Assembly: GCA_022446795.1 (NCBI GenBank)
Contig: JAKVBX010000003.1
Coordinates: forward strand, 1 to 50,955
DNA from: Phycisphaerales bacterium
GTDB taxonomy: Bacteria > Planctomycetota > Phycisphaerae > Phycisphaerales > SM1A02
Reading direction: 5' to 3'
DNA length: 50,955 nucleotides
Positions 34,193 through 43,240 of this stretch are shown here, piece after piece (within the stretch, counting starts at the first letter, position 1; the number at the start of each line of letters is the position of its first letter). Below the pieces are notes generated by a model. It was not told where the DNA came from, made no database searches, and saw only the letters and a program-made list of their open reading frames with translations. The translations under genes and the position numbers were made by a program.

Positions 34193-35668
34193 TCAGGGCC
34201 TGGCCGCACGCCATCCGGCACGCACCTGGGCATCCAGTTGCTTGACCAGTTCCGCCTGGTTCGGATCATCCGCGAGGTTGCGCATCTCCATCGGATCAAC
34301 CTCGTGGTCGTAGAGTTCATAGGCCACGACTTGGTCGGGATCATTGCGGTGACGCCATCGGGTGAATCGGTAGCGGTCCGTCCGCATCGAGTCCCCCATC
34401 ATGCGAACCGTCTTGCCATCGATCCTGGTGTTGCGGGGATACTGGCTGAAGGCCGCCGTCGCCCAGGTCCTCGCCGGATCCTCGACCAACGGGACCAGGC
34501 TGCTGCCCTCGACATGATCGGGCACGGGCAGGTCCGCCAGTTCACACAGCGTCGGATACAGGTCAACGAGTTCCACCAGGGCATCGGTCGCTGCTGCCCG
34601 TGGATGATCACCCGGGGCCACGATCAGCATCGGGACGCGAGTATCCAACTCGAAGTTGGTGTGCTTGCTCCAGCAGCTGTATTCCCCCAGCTTCCAACCA
34701 TGATCACTCCAGAGCACGATCACGGTATTGCTGGCCAGCCCGGTCTCGTCCAACGTCTTCACCAACGAACCAACCAGGGCATCGATGTACGACGTACAGG
34801 CGTAGTAGGCATGCACCAGGTTCCGCTCGGTTTCGGCATCAACCTTGCCCTGGGGCGGAATGCCGTGATAACTGCGCAACTCACCCCAGTTGGTCAAGGC
34901 CCAACCAGGCGCGCCCTCGGGCCGCGTTCGATCCGCGGCCAGTGGCAATGAGTCGTGGTCATAGAGATCCCAGTACTTCCGCGGCGCACAGAAGGGCAGG
35001 TGCGGACGGATGAAGCCGACCGCCAGGAAGAATGGCTCGCCTGACTCGGCAAAAGCCTTCAGTCGCCCCCGGGCCATCGCCGCGGTTCGCCCATCGGGAT
35101 ACTCGTCATCCTCGACCTGGGCCCACTCCCAGGCAGGACCGCGGGAGGCGCGTGCCAGTTGCTCACCCTTGAGTCCCTTGGCCGCGCCCTGCTCGCGGAG
35201 ACCCGTGATCAGGGTCTCGTTGTCAGGATGTCGCCAATACGCCCCCTTGCCATAGGTCCATGGAACCGACCAGGACTGCTCATCATCAAGCACCGTGTTG
35301 TGATACACCTTCCCGATGGCCTCGGACTGCCAGCCGTGGTTCTTGAAGTGCTCCGGCAGCGTCACCACATCCGGGACGGTGTCCCGGAAGTCCTTCTGCA
35401 GATCGTAGACCTGGGTCGAATCGGGACGAAGCCCGGTCAGGACGCTGGTCCGTGACGGCGAGCACACGGCCTGCTGGCAATAGGCCCGATCAAAGCGCAA
35501 CCCGCGTGCTGCCAACGCATCCAACTGGGGCGTGACCGCGGTCTCGTCCCCATAGCAGCCCAGTTCGGGCCGCAGGTCATCCACCACGATGAAGAGCACG
35601 TTGGGTGGAGCGGCTTCCGCCGGCTCCGCCTGGCCGATGGCCGCGGCAAGGAGAAGAAGGGTAAGCAT
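34193..35668 (-). CDS. Exported sulfatase, iduronate-2-sulfatase-like
   Basis: 491 residues from the ATG at 35668, preceded on the mRNA by weak signals and followed by a signal peptide (MLTLLLLAAAIGQA). Residues 22-32 (PNVLFIVVDDLRP) supply the first metal-binding Asp pair. C69-S-P-S-R73 is the formylglycine motif (CxPxR), and SDHGWKLGE holds later metal ligands. The DLRPELGCYGD and VGFIRPHLPF sequences are typical of the iduronate-2-sulfatase branch. It removes sulfate from sulfated glycans outside the cytoplasm and needs a formylglycine-generating enzyme not found here. It is convergent with the 1195-residue gene (stops adjacent) and divergent from the multicopper oxidase with 53 bases between. 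Confidence 0.92.
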   Translation of the reverse strand: MLTLLLLAAAIGQAEPAEAAPPNVLFIVVDDLRPELGCYGDETAVTPQLDALAARGLRFDRAYCQQAVCSPSRTSVLTGLRPDSTQVYDLQKDFRDTVPDVVTLPEHFKNHGWQSEAIGKVYHNTVLDDEQSWSVPWTYGKGAYWRHPDNETLITGLREQGAAKGLKGEQLARASRGPAWEWAQVEDDEYPDGRTAAMARGRLKAFAESGEPFFLAVGFIRPHLPFCAPRKYWDLYDHDSLPLAADRTRPEGAPGWALTNWGELRSYHGIPPQGKVDAETERNLVHAYYACTSYIDALVGSLVKTLDETGLASNTVIVLWSDHGWKLGEYSCWSKHTNFELDTRVPMLIVAPGDHPRAAATDALVELVDLYPTLCELADLPVPDHVEGSSLVPLVEDPARTWATAAFSQYPRNTRIDGKTVRMMGDSMRTDRYRFTRWRHRNDPDQVVAYELYDHEVDPMEMRNLADDPNQAELVKQLDAQVRAGWRAARP

Positions 35669-35721
35669 GATGCCCAGCCTACCTTCCCGGTAGACTGCGG
35701 GCGACCAGAGGAGCCTCATTC

Positions 35722-37254
35722 ATGACCAGTCCATCCGGATCGAAACCAGGATCACTGTCCCGACGTGGCGTCATCGCCGCTGCTTCCGCCCTTCCCTTGG
35801 GCGCTTCGGCATTGGCCGCCGCCGGAACACGCCAGGATGAGCGGAGCCGCCCGGGCGTCCAGTCCGCCCCGCCCAGCCAGGCCGAGCCGGACTACACGCT
35901 GAACATCGTGAACAAGAACATCAATCCGCTGGACAGCCCCGGGGGGAATCCATATCCCGCGACGCTGATCAACGACGAACTTCCCGGCACCGAGATGCGG
36001 TTCAAGGAAGGTGACAACTTCCGAGTCCTGGTCAACAATCGACTCCTGGAAACCACCACGCTTCACTGGCATGGCATGCTCGTCCCGAATCTCCAGGACG
36101 GTGTCCCGGAGATCACACAGGCACCGATTGAAGCCGGCAACTCCATCTTCTACGAGTTCCCGATCCGCCAGAGTGGAACCTACTGGTATCACTCGCATGT
36201 CGGACTCCAGGAACAGCAGGGGCTTGCCGGACCCCTGATCATCGAGCCGCGTGTCGAGCGACATCCGGTTGATCACGACTTCGTCGTGTTCATCCAGGAC
36301 TGGATCAACACGTCTCCCTACGAGATGATTCCCGAGATCCGCAACGGCGTCCAGATGCCCGGGCAGACCACGGCGGACTCCTGGCCGAAGAACCGCGTCG
36401 CCATGCTTGATGGCAAGCCCTGGGAAGTCGATGTCTATCCCGCCGGCATGCTCATGAATGGCATGCCCCCCCAGAAGGGGCCGACGTTCCACGTGAAGAA
36501 GGGTGATCGCGTCCGACTGCGGTTCATCGATGGCGCCACGTCCACCTTCTACCGAGTGCAACTGGCCGGGCACCAGATGACCGTCATCGCCACCGACAGC
36601 CAACCCTGCGTCCCCGTGAAGGTCGACAACTTCATCTTCGGACCTGGCGAACGCTATGACGTCCTTGTCGACATCACCGAGGATGGTGCCTGGGAAATCC
36701 AGGCCGCCGGCATGGGGACCCCCCACTCGGCCATCGGAACGATCCGAACCTCACGCAACAAGAAGATGGCCCAGCCCAACCAGACGTTCGGCAAGAAACT
36801 GCTGACCTATGACATGCTTCGATCCCCATACCCCACCACCCTGCCGGAAGGACCCGTGAAGACCTTCACCCTGGACCTGGGCGGGGACATGAAGAACTAC
36901 CTCTGGTCCATGGGGGGTGAGTACTTCAAGGAGTACTACGTCCCGAATCCCGATGCCGCCCCATTGGAGATTGAGTCGGGGGATCGAGTCCGAATCATCA
37001 TGCCCAACAAGAGCAAGATGGCCCACCCGATGCACCTGCATGGCCACTTCTTCAGGGCCGTTCCGGAAGGTACGGATTGGGACACCCCGGATCTCCCCAT
37101 GAAGGACACGCTCATCTCCTACACGGGCGAGACCTCCCGGTTCGAGTTCACCGCCGACAACCCGGGCAACTGGTTCTTCCACTGCCACAACCTCTATCAC
37201 CTGGCTGCCGGCATGGCTCGCGAGTTCCGCTACACGGTGAAAGAGGGCGTGTGA
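35722..37254 (+). CDS. Tat-exported multicopper oxidase
   Basis: 510 residues. A Tat signal is visible (SRRGVIAAASALPLG at 13-27). Three cupredoxin domains carry all four copper motifs: HWHG (115-118), YHSH (156-159), HPMHLHGH (435-442) and HCHNLYHLAAGM (487-498), with C488, H493 and M498 as type 1 copper ligands. The family, near CopA and laccases, oxidises cuprous copper or phenols with oxygen in the periplasm. A downstream gene for indoleamine 2,3-dioxygenase starts 8 bases after the stop, so they are probably one operon. No copper pump for this pair lies adjacent. Confidence 0.95.
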   Translation: MTSPSGSKPGSLSRRGVIAAASALPLGASALAAAGTRQDERSRPGVQSAPPSQAEPDYTLNIVNKNINPLDSPGGNPYPATLINDELPGTEMRFKEGDNFRVLVNNRLLETTTLHWHGMLVPNLQDGVPEITQAPIEAGNSIFYEFPIRQSGTYWYHSHVGLQEQQGLAGPLIIEPRVERHPVDHDFVVFIQDWINTSPYEMIPEIRNGVQMPGQTTADSWPKNRVAMLDGKPWEVDVYPAGMLMNGMPPQKGPTFHVKKGDRVRLRFIDGATSTFYRVQLAGHQMTVIATDSQPCVPVKVDNFIFGPGERYDVLVDITEDGAWEIQAAGMGTPHSAIGTIRTSRNKKMAQPNQTFGKKLLTYDMLRSPYPTTLPEGPVKTFTLDLGGDMKNYLWSMGGEYFKEYYVPNPDAAPLEIESGDRVRIIMPNKSKMAHPMHLHGHFFRAVPEGTDWDTPDLPMKDTLISYTGETSRFEFTADNPGNWFFHCHNLYHLAAGMAREFRYTVKEGV

Positions 37255-37261
37255 CGCACCG

Positions 37262-38374
37262 ATGAGTCTCGAGGACATCCTGTCGAGACATGACGTGGAT
37301 CCGATCCGGGGATTTCTCCCGGCCACCGATCCGATCGCCGCTCTCCCGGGGGCGTTCCGCTGCTGGGAAGAGGCCGCCTCTTCCTTCGGGGACGATCCCC
37401 CCGCCGCCCGGGCCCTCATCGATTCCCTGCCGACGCTTGACCCCACCCCACTGCTGACCGAGCGGGCCGCCTGCCATCGCGCGATGTTGCTGCTGTCGGT
37501 CCTGGGCAGTGGCTATGTCCATGCCGATGATCCGCCCGCCGCCCGCATCCCGGCGTGCATCAGCCATCCCTGGAAACAGGTCGCCGATGAACTGGGTCGA
37601 CCGATGATCATCTCCCACGCCTCGATCGTGATCGACAACTGGGCCATTGAACCCGGCGGAGACCTCCTCCGACCGGAGACGCTTCGAACCCAGGCCCGGT
37701 TCGCCGGTGGATCGGACGAGGACTGGTTCTACCTCGTCACCGTATCCATCGAAGCAGCCGGGGCCGCGGTCATGCCGACCATCGTGAACACGCGACTGGC
37801 GATGGAGCAGGGCGACACGGCTACCGTCGCCAACTGCCTCGCTCATGTCACCGAGACGGTCGAGACGATTCGGCGACTGCTCAACCGGATGGAAGAACGA
37901 TGCCGTCCACGCGTGTTCTACGACTGCGTCCGACCCTACCTGTCGGGCTGGCCGGGCGACGGGGTGATCTACGAGGGTGTCGACGAAACGCCCCAGCGCC
38001 TCTTCGGCGGAAGTGCCGCCCAGAGTTCGCTGCTGCAGTCGATTGATGCCGCGATGGGCATCACGCATGAAGACAGCCGCAGCCAACCCTTCCTGCAGGC
38101 CATGCGGGACTACATGCCACCACCCCACCGGGCCTTCATCGAATGGTTGGAATCGGGCCCAACGCTCCAGCGTGGTGCCGAACAGGCCGGTTGCTCACGT
38201 GACTATGACCAGGCCATCGATGCCCTGGACGTCTTCCGCCGAGATCACATGGCCATCACCGCCCGCTACATCACCCAGCAGGGAGATGCGGACGCGGAGG
38301 GGACCGGCGGCACCGAGTACGGAACCTTCCTGCGCGTCACCCGCCGGGAAACGACTGACCAGCGAATGGACTAG
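37262..38374 (+). CDS. Indoleamine 2,3-dioxygenase family protein
   Basis: 370 residues, no signal peptide, so cytoplasmic. The match to eukaryotic IDO is clear by eye: VRPYLSGWPGDGVIYEG (223-239, holding the active-site Arg R224 of the RxYLSGW motif), GGSAAQSSLLQSID (249-262), MRDYMPPPHRAF (281-292), proximal heme-ligand candidate H329 in FRRDHMAITARYI, and GTGGTEYGTFL (347-357). The enzyme opens the indole ring of tryptophan or related indoles with oxygen and heme iron, giving N-formylkynurenine. No other kynurenine-pathway gene is in the window, so the substrate could be another indole. It begins 8 bases after the multicopper oxidase and overlaps the sulfatase on the other strand by 4 bases. 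Confidence 0.92.
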   Translation: MSLEDILSRHDVDPIRGFLPATDPIAALPGAFRCWEEAASSFGDDPPAARALIDSLPTLDPTPLLTERAACHRAMLLLSVLGSGYVHADDPPAARIPACISHPWKQVADELGRPMIISHASIVIDNWAIEPGGDLLRPETLRTQARFAGGSDEDWFYLVTVSIEAAGAAVMPTIVNTRLAMEQGDTATVANCLAHVTETVETIRRLLNRMEERCRPRVFYDCVRPYLSGWPGDGVIYEGVDETPQRLFGGSAAQSSLLQSIDAAMGITHEDSRSQPFLQAMRDYMPPPHRAFIEWLESGPTLQRGAEQAGCSRDYDQAIDALDVFRRDHMAITARYITQQGDADAEGTGGTEYGTFLRVTRRETTDQRMD

Positions 38375-39900
38375 CCCTCGGCGGCGGGCATGGCTTCCGG
38401 TACCAGGTAGTGCACCCGGAGGCGTTCCAACTCGGAACGCAGGCGCGATTCGACCTGCTGGTAGTCGGACTGCCCTGTCACGTTGTTGATCTCGTCGGGG
38501 TCGTTCTGCAGGTCATACAGTTCCCAGGCCTCAAGTTCCGGGAAGTACATGAGCTTGTAGCGATCCGTCCGCACGCCGTAGTGCGGTTGCACGGCGTGGA
38601 TCCCCTTCTCGAAATACTCGTAGTAGATGGACTCCCGCCAGTCACCAGGCGACTCACCCTTCAGCAACGGGACGAGGCTGGAACCCTGCATCGACTCGGG
38701 CGCCGGCACGCCGGCCACGTCCAGGAACGTCTGGGCGACGTCCAGGTTCTGAACGAGATGCGCATCACGGGATCCGGGCTTCACCGTCCCGGGCCACCGG
38801 ACGATGAACGGGCTGCGCAATGACGGCTCGTACATGAACCGCTTGTCGTACCAGCCATGCTCGCCGAGGAAGAAGCCCTGGTCCGAGGTGTAGATGACGA
38901 TGGTGTTGTCCGCCAGATCGTTCTCGTCGAGCCAGTCGAGCAGTCGACCGACGTTGTCATCGACCGAGGCGATGCACCGCAGGTAGTCCTTGACGTACCG
39001 CTGGTACTTCCAACGGTGCAGATCATCACCGGAGAGACCGGCCTCGCGGTAGGCCTGGTTGCGAGGGCCGTAGGCGGCCTCCCAGGCCTCACGCTGTTCC
39101 GGTGACATCCGGGCCAGGATGTTGTCCATCCAGCGATCGGGCCCCTGTCGCTCGGCATCCGGATCGAGCGGTGGCACCTTCAGGTCGTAGTACTCGTACA
39201 TGTGACGATCGATCGTCATCTCCTGCTCGGAAGCCGCCCGAGTCCGCCCCGACCAGTCATCGAAGAGCGTGTTGGGTTCCGGAATGACCGTCCCGTCGTA
39301 GCGTGTCAGGTGATCCGGCCCGGGCATCCAGCCCCGGTGCGGCGCCTTGTTCTGGCACATCAGCAGGAAGGGCCTGTCGCGGTCCCAGTCCTCCTCCAAC
39401 CAGTCAATGGACTTGTCCGTGGTCAGGTCGGTGACGTAGCCAGGCTCACGAACCTTGCCCTCCGGCGTGATGAAGTCGGGCGCGTAGTAATGTCCCTGGC
39501 CCGGGAGTACCTCCCAGTGATCGAAGCCGACCGGATTGTCCTTCAAGTGCCACTTGCCGATGATCGCGGTGTTGTAGCCCGCCGCCTTCAGCAGCCGGGG
39601 AAAGGTCTCCTTGGACTGATCCAGCCGGCCGCCATTGTCCCGCACACCATTGAGGTGACTGTGAAGGCCCGTCAGCACGACAGCTCGCGCCGGTGCGCAG
39701 ATGCCGTTGGTGCAGAAGGCATTGTCAAAGACCATGCCCTCGCTCGCCAGTCGATCCAGGTGCGGCGTCTCATTGATACGTGAACCGTACGCCCCCACCG
39801 CGGCAGCGGAGTGATCATCGCTGTAGATCAACAGGATGTTGGGGCGGTTGTCCGCCTGACCCACGGCCAACGTCATCAACACTGTGGTGAGCAGGAACAT
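38371..39900 (-). CDS. Exported sulfatase
   Basis: 509 residues with a signal peptide (MFLLTTVLMTLAVGQA) and GGAGAGGG before the ATG. Metal-binding SDDH is at 27-30, and C68-A-P-A-R72 is the formylglycine motif (CxPxR). IIGKWHLKDN and TSDQGFFLGEHGWYDKR are further family motifs. It removes sulfate from a sulfated sugar or polymer outside the cytoplasm. It is the last gene of a four-gene minus-strand group (oxidoreductase, isomerase, DUF6807 lipoprotein, sulfatase), starting 21 bases after the lipoprotein stop, and overlaps the dioxygenase gene by 4 bases on the opposite strand. This context suggests the desulfated sugar is then processed by the neighbours. Confidence 0.93.
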   Translation of the reverse strand: MFLLTTVLMTLAVGQADNRPNILLIYSDDHSAAAVGAYGSRINETPHLDRLASEGMVFDNAFCTNGICAPARAVVLTGLHSHLNGVRDNGGRLDQSKETFPRLLKAAGYNTAIIGKWHLKDNPVGFDHWEVLPGQGHYYAPDFITPEGKVREPGYVTDLTTDKSIDWLEEDWDRDRPFLLMCQNKAPHRGWMPGPDHLTRYDGTVIPEPNTLFDDWSGRTRAASEQEMTIDRHMYEYYDLKVPPLDPDAERQGPDRWMDNILARMSPEQREAWEAAYGPRNQAYREAGLSGDDLHRWKYQRYVKDYLRCIASVDDNVGRLLDWLDENDLADNTIVIYTSDQGFFLGEHGWYDKRFMYEPSLRSPFIVRWPGTVKPGSRDAHLVQNLDVAQTFLDVAGVPAPESMQGSSLVPLLKGESPGDWRESIYYEYFEKGIHAVQPHYGVRTDRYKLMYFPELEAWELYDLQNDPDEINNVTGQSDYQQVESRLRSELERLRVHYLVPEAMPAAEG

Positions 39901-39921
39901 GATCCCTCTCCTGGATGATTC

Positions 39922-40833
39922 CTAGTTCTCGTCCTCGCGTGACCACTCCTGCCACGCCCCCTCGATACGGGCAGGATCCACCTGCTCATCAAGGATCAAC
40001 ACACGATAGCGCAAACGCACCGGAACGCCATCCAGCGCCATGACGGCACCGGTGGGACCATCCCGGCCCTCGAAGTCATGTCGTCCGAATGGATTCGCCG
40101 CAAACAGTCCGTACTGCCGCGCATGCCACCACGTCGGGTGATTGGGATTCCCGGGGTGGTCCAGGACGGCCACCGTCACCGGACCGCCTTCCAGCAACCC
40201 GGAGCAGGCCACCCAGCGAGCCCGCGACCCCCAGGCCTCGCCGTCGGTCAGGCCCTCGCTCGTCACGTAGGACCCACGCGCGAGTGTTCCATCCAGTCGG
40301 AGCGGCGGCGCCAGGCGCAGGGCCATGGTGCCTTCCTTGGTATCGCCCAGCCGCAGCGGCCCCTGCGGCGAGACCAGGCTGATGTCGAAGTCGATGATCC
40401 GTTCGCCATCGCTTCCGGCGAAGTCGATGCGACGGTTTTCCATGCAGACCAGTTCATCGTCACCCGTCACCCATCGGTTCTCGGCCAGGAGGCCGTCCCC
40501 ATCGGGTCGGATGGACACGGTCTCGATCCGACTCTCTTCACCATGCCAGAAGTCATGTCCGTTCACATCACCGTGGGCGAACCACAATGAGACGTGATGC
40601 GGATGATCCTCGGCCTCATCGGGATGCGGGTCCATGGGATACCCACGAGTGAGGTAACGCCCATCCGAGGTCCGCACCGGGTAGAGGTACGGCCTCGGGC
40701 TGACCGCGTGGTAGGTCGTGAACGGCTGCTCGCCGATGGTCACGGTCGTCACCTGCTCCGCCGTGGACATCGATACCGGCTGGCGTGACTGGCACCCGAC
40801 CATCAGCAACAGGACCAGCAGGCACCATCTCAT
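39922..40833 (-). CDS. DUF6807 (PmoA-like) lipoprotein
   Basis: 303 residues. MRWCLLVLLLMVGC is a lipoprotein signal with lipidated C14. RPYLYPVRTSDG (47-58) and DHPHHVSLWFAHGDVNGHDFW (about 76-96) match the DUF6807 family, often named 'methane oxygenase PmoA' in error. Conserved His residues (H77, H79, H80, H87) suggest a metal or sugar site. Members are found beside Gfo/Idh/MocA oxidoreductases and TIM-barrel isomerases in sugar-degradation clusters, as here. The start codon overlaps the stop of the upstream isomerase gene by 4 bases (ATGA), so translation is likely coupled. Confidence 0.9.
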   Translation of the reverse strand: MRWCLLVLLLMVGCQSRQPVSMSTAEQVTTVTIGEQPFTTYHAVSPRPYLYPVRTSDGRYLTRGYPMDPHPDEAEDHPHHVSLWFAHGDVNGHDFWHGEESRIETVSIRPDGDGLLAENRWVTGDDELVCMENRRIDFAGSDGERIIDFDISLVSPQGPLRLGDTKEGTMALRLAPPLRLDGTLARGSYVTSEGLTDGEAWGSRARWVACSGLLEGGPVTVAVLDHPGNPNHPTWWHARQYGLFAANPFGRHDFEGRDGPTGAVMALDGVPVRLRYRVLILDEQVDPARIEGAWQEWSREDEN

Positions 40834-41723
40834 GGGGTCTTCTCCCGCGGCATGGCCGCGTGCCGCTGGTGCTCCTGGAAGAGCCCCACTTGCTCGCGAA
40901 AAGCCTCCGCTCGCTCGGCCGGAAGCTCACCGCGTGCTTCCAGCAACATCCAGCCATGCCACTTCGTGTCGTGCAGCAGGCGGAACAGGTCCGCATAGGG
41001 ATAGGCGTGTCGCGACAGGTGCCGCACGTGCACCGTCTGACCGAACCGTGGACGCAGCAACCGGAAGTTGGCTTCGATGCCATCGCTGCCCAGGTCGGTA
41101 TCGTTGCAGTTCCAGCACACCACCACCGACGGATGATCGGCCACCGTCATGATGTCGCGAATGACCGATGGTGACGCACAGGAGCCGTGAACCTCAAGCC
41201 GGATCTCCTGGCCCAGGTCTGCCGCCCTGGGGCCCAGCGCCTTGAGACTGGTTCCGATCTGCTCGATGGTCCGGGCTCGCGTGACGCCCTCGCGGAACGA
41301 GTCGGGCTTGACCTTCACACCGCTTCCACCGGTGTCGTGGCTCAACTGCAGGAACTCGATGGTCCGGGCGTGCGCCTGCTCCAGTCGCTTGGGATCCGGC
41401 CAGCAGAACCGCTCATCGCTGCCGATACCGACCAGTTCGACACCACTGTCCGCGACGCGAGCCTTCACCTCACGCCGCTGCGTGGCATCGAGCGACGGTT
41501 CCACACCATGGGAATGGGTGGTTCGAAGTTCGACGCCGCCGAGCCCACCAGATCGGCAGGTCGCCAACAGCGTCGGCAAGTCGAGGTCCTGTCCCCAGAG
41601 ATAGGTGACCAGGCCGAGTTTCATTGTCGGTGTCGCGTCCTGCGCCCGCAGCCAGGGCGACAGGGATGCCGCCGCGATGGTGCCGGCCGTCGCGGCCAGG
41701 ACCTGCCTGCGGTCCGGGTTCAT
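40830..41723 (-). CDS. Tat-exported sugar phosphate isomerase/epimerase-like TIM barrel
   Basis: 297 residues with a Tat signal (DRRQVLAATAGTIAAASLSPWLRA). The mature part is an AP endonuclease 2-type TIM barrel (LGLVTYLWGQDLDLPTLLATC...GLGGVELR). Likely metal ligands are E178-type (RLEVHG), a His in HVRHLSRH and a final Glu in WMLLEARGE. Despite the family name, exported members act on keto-sugars or sugar acids, not phosphates; this is inference from family context. Its start overlaps the oxidoreductase stop by 4 bases and its own stop overlaps the next start by 4 bases, so the three genes are tightly coupled. Confidence 0.88.
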   Translation of the reverse strand: MNPDRRQVLAATAGTIAAASLSPWLRAQDATPTMKLGLVTYLWGQDLDLPTLLATCRSGGLGGVELRTTHSHGVEPSLDATQRREVKARVADSGVELVGIGSDERFCWPDPKRLEQAHARTIEFLQLSHDTGGSGVKVKPDSFREGVTRARTIEQIGTSLKALGPRAADLGQEIRLEVHGSCASPSVIRDIMTVADHPSVVVCWNCNDTDLGSDGIEANFRLLRPRFGQTVHVRHLSRHAYPYADLFRLLHDTKWHGWMLLEARGELPAERAEAFREQVGLFQEHQRHAAMPREKTP

Positions 41724-43204
41724 TGCAGGGACTCGTGCGTAAACGGCGCCCGTGCGGTTCGGGCAGCCATGGCATTGGCCGTCCGATCCTGCAACTGCTC
41801 GGTCACCGGATCGATGGTCAACCAGGGCCCCACCGTCACGGTCGGTCGATCCAGTTCGATCTCATTCGCCTGGAGATGCGCCAACATGCGTTCCGTCGCC
41901 TCGTGCCCCGTCTCGTGACTGGAGACGGCCGCCAGGACCTCCGAACGCGTGCGGGGCTCACCCATGCGATACGAGACATTGCCGGCATGACACAGGCCTG
42001 CGGAGAGATGCCCTTCCTTGATCTCGGCCGCGAGATCGCCGGAGTCACGGCTTCGGACCGCCTCGATGAAATCAGCGAAGTGATTGCTTGTGCCCGTGAA
42101 GCGAAGCATCTCCTGGCCATCGGCATCCAGGACGACCGCGGAGTTGGCACCATGTCGAGTCACCACGTCCCCGCCTTCACAGTGCAGGATCGCCGTGATA
42201 CCGGATCCGAGGAAGCTGTCCATCTGCCACTTGTCCTTGCGTTGGCCGGCGTCCCGGGGCAGCCCCCGGACTTCGAAGATCAACGGGACATCGGGATAGT
42301 CGCAGATGACGACCTGCGTATTGGGCGTATTGCCGTCATCGTCATAGCCCAGTCGCCCACCGACGCTGGCGACGCGACGCGGCATGGTGTCCTGGCCGAT
42401 CATCCAACGGGCGATATCCATCTGGTGCACACCCTGGTTGCCCAGGTCACCATTGCCCGTGTCGAAATCCCAGTGCCAGTCATAGTGGAGATTGGCCCGT
42501 GACAGGGGTTTCATCGGCGCCGGCCCGACCCACAGGTCGTAGTGGATGTGCTCGGGCACCTGCTGCTCACCCGTGACCTTGCCGATGCTCCGGCGAGGCT
42601 TGTAACAGATCCCGCGAGCAACCTGGAGTGGGCCCAGGTTGCCATTTCGGGCCCACTCGATGGCCGCATGATTCGCCGTACACGAGCGGTACTGGGTTCC
42701 CGTCTGAACGACGCGGTTGTTTCGCCTCGCGGCATCGACCATCGCCCGGCCTTCCCGGAGGTCATGGCACACCGGCTTCTCGACGTAGACATCCTTCCCG
42801 GCATCACACGCCCAGATCGTCTGCAGGGCATGCCAGTGATTGGGGGTCGCCAGGGATACGGCATCGATGTCATCACGATCCAGCAGGCGACGGAAGTCGA
42901 CCTCGGTGTCCACCTCCCGCTCGTATTTCTCGTTGAAGATCCTGGCACGGTCCGCCAGGATCTCCTCATCGACATCGCACAACGCGACCACCTCGACTCC
43001 ATCGAGTCGCTGCAGCGCGTTGTAGTGATTACGACCCCGCCCCCGGATGCCGACGACCGCCACTCGAACCTCATCGGACCGGCCGGTCCACAGCCGCTGG
43101 CGACGGGTCGCCGCCTGTGCCACACCAGCAACAGGGCCTGAAACGGCCAGTGCGGAGGTGGCCAACGCGATGCGATTGAAGTCACGGCGGGTACGAGAAG
43201 CCAT
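41720..43204 (-). CDS. Tat-exported Gfo/Idh/MocA family oxidoreductase
   Basis: 494 residues from the ATG at 43204; the frame stays open upstream but is acidic and repetitive, and a Tat signal begins here (MASRTRRDFNRIALATSALAVS). GIRGRG (52-57) in a Rossmann fold binds NAD(P), and VEKPVCHDL (141-149) is the family EKP motif. The C-terminal half holds the sugar-binding domain (WHWDFDTGNGDLGNQGVHQ). Such exported members keep a tightly bound cofactor loaded before Tat transport and oxidise or interconvert glycosides, often at C3. It is the first gene of the four-gene operon and its start is 36 bases from the divergent permease start. Confidence 0.93.
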   Translation of the reverse strand: MASRTRRDFNRIALATSALAVSGPVAGVAQAATRRQRLWTGRSDEVRVAVVGIRGRGRNHYNALQRLDGVEVVALCDVDEEILADRARIFNEKYEREVDTEVDFRRLLDRDDIDAVSLATPNHWHALQTIWACDAGKDVYVEKPVCHDLREGRAMVDAARRNNRVVQTGTQYRSCTANHAAIEWARNGNLGPLQVARGICYKPRRSIGKVTGEQQVPEHIHYDLWVGPAPMKPLSRANLHYDWHWDFDTGNGDLGNQGVHQMDIARWMIGQDTMPRRVASVGGRLGYDDDGNTPNTQVVICDYPDVPLIFEVRGLPRDAGQRKDKWQMDSFLGSGITAILHCEGGDVVTRHGANSAVVLDADGQEMLRFTGTSNHFADFIEAVRSRDSGDLAAEIKEGHLSAGLCHAGNVSYRMGEPRTRSEVLAAVSSHETGHEATERMLAHLQANEIELDRPTVTVGPWLTIDPVTEQLQDRTANAMAARTARAPFTHESLQ

Positions 43205-43240
43205 GTCCCGAGGATACCCCGAAAGAGGCAGTTCAGTAGC

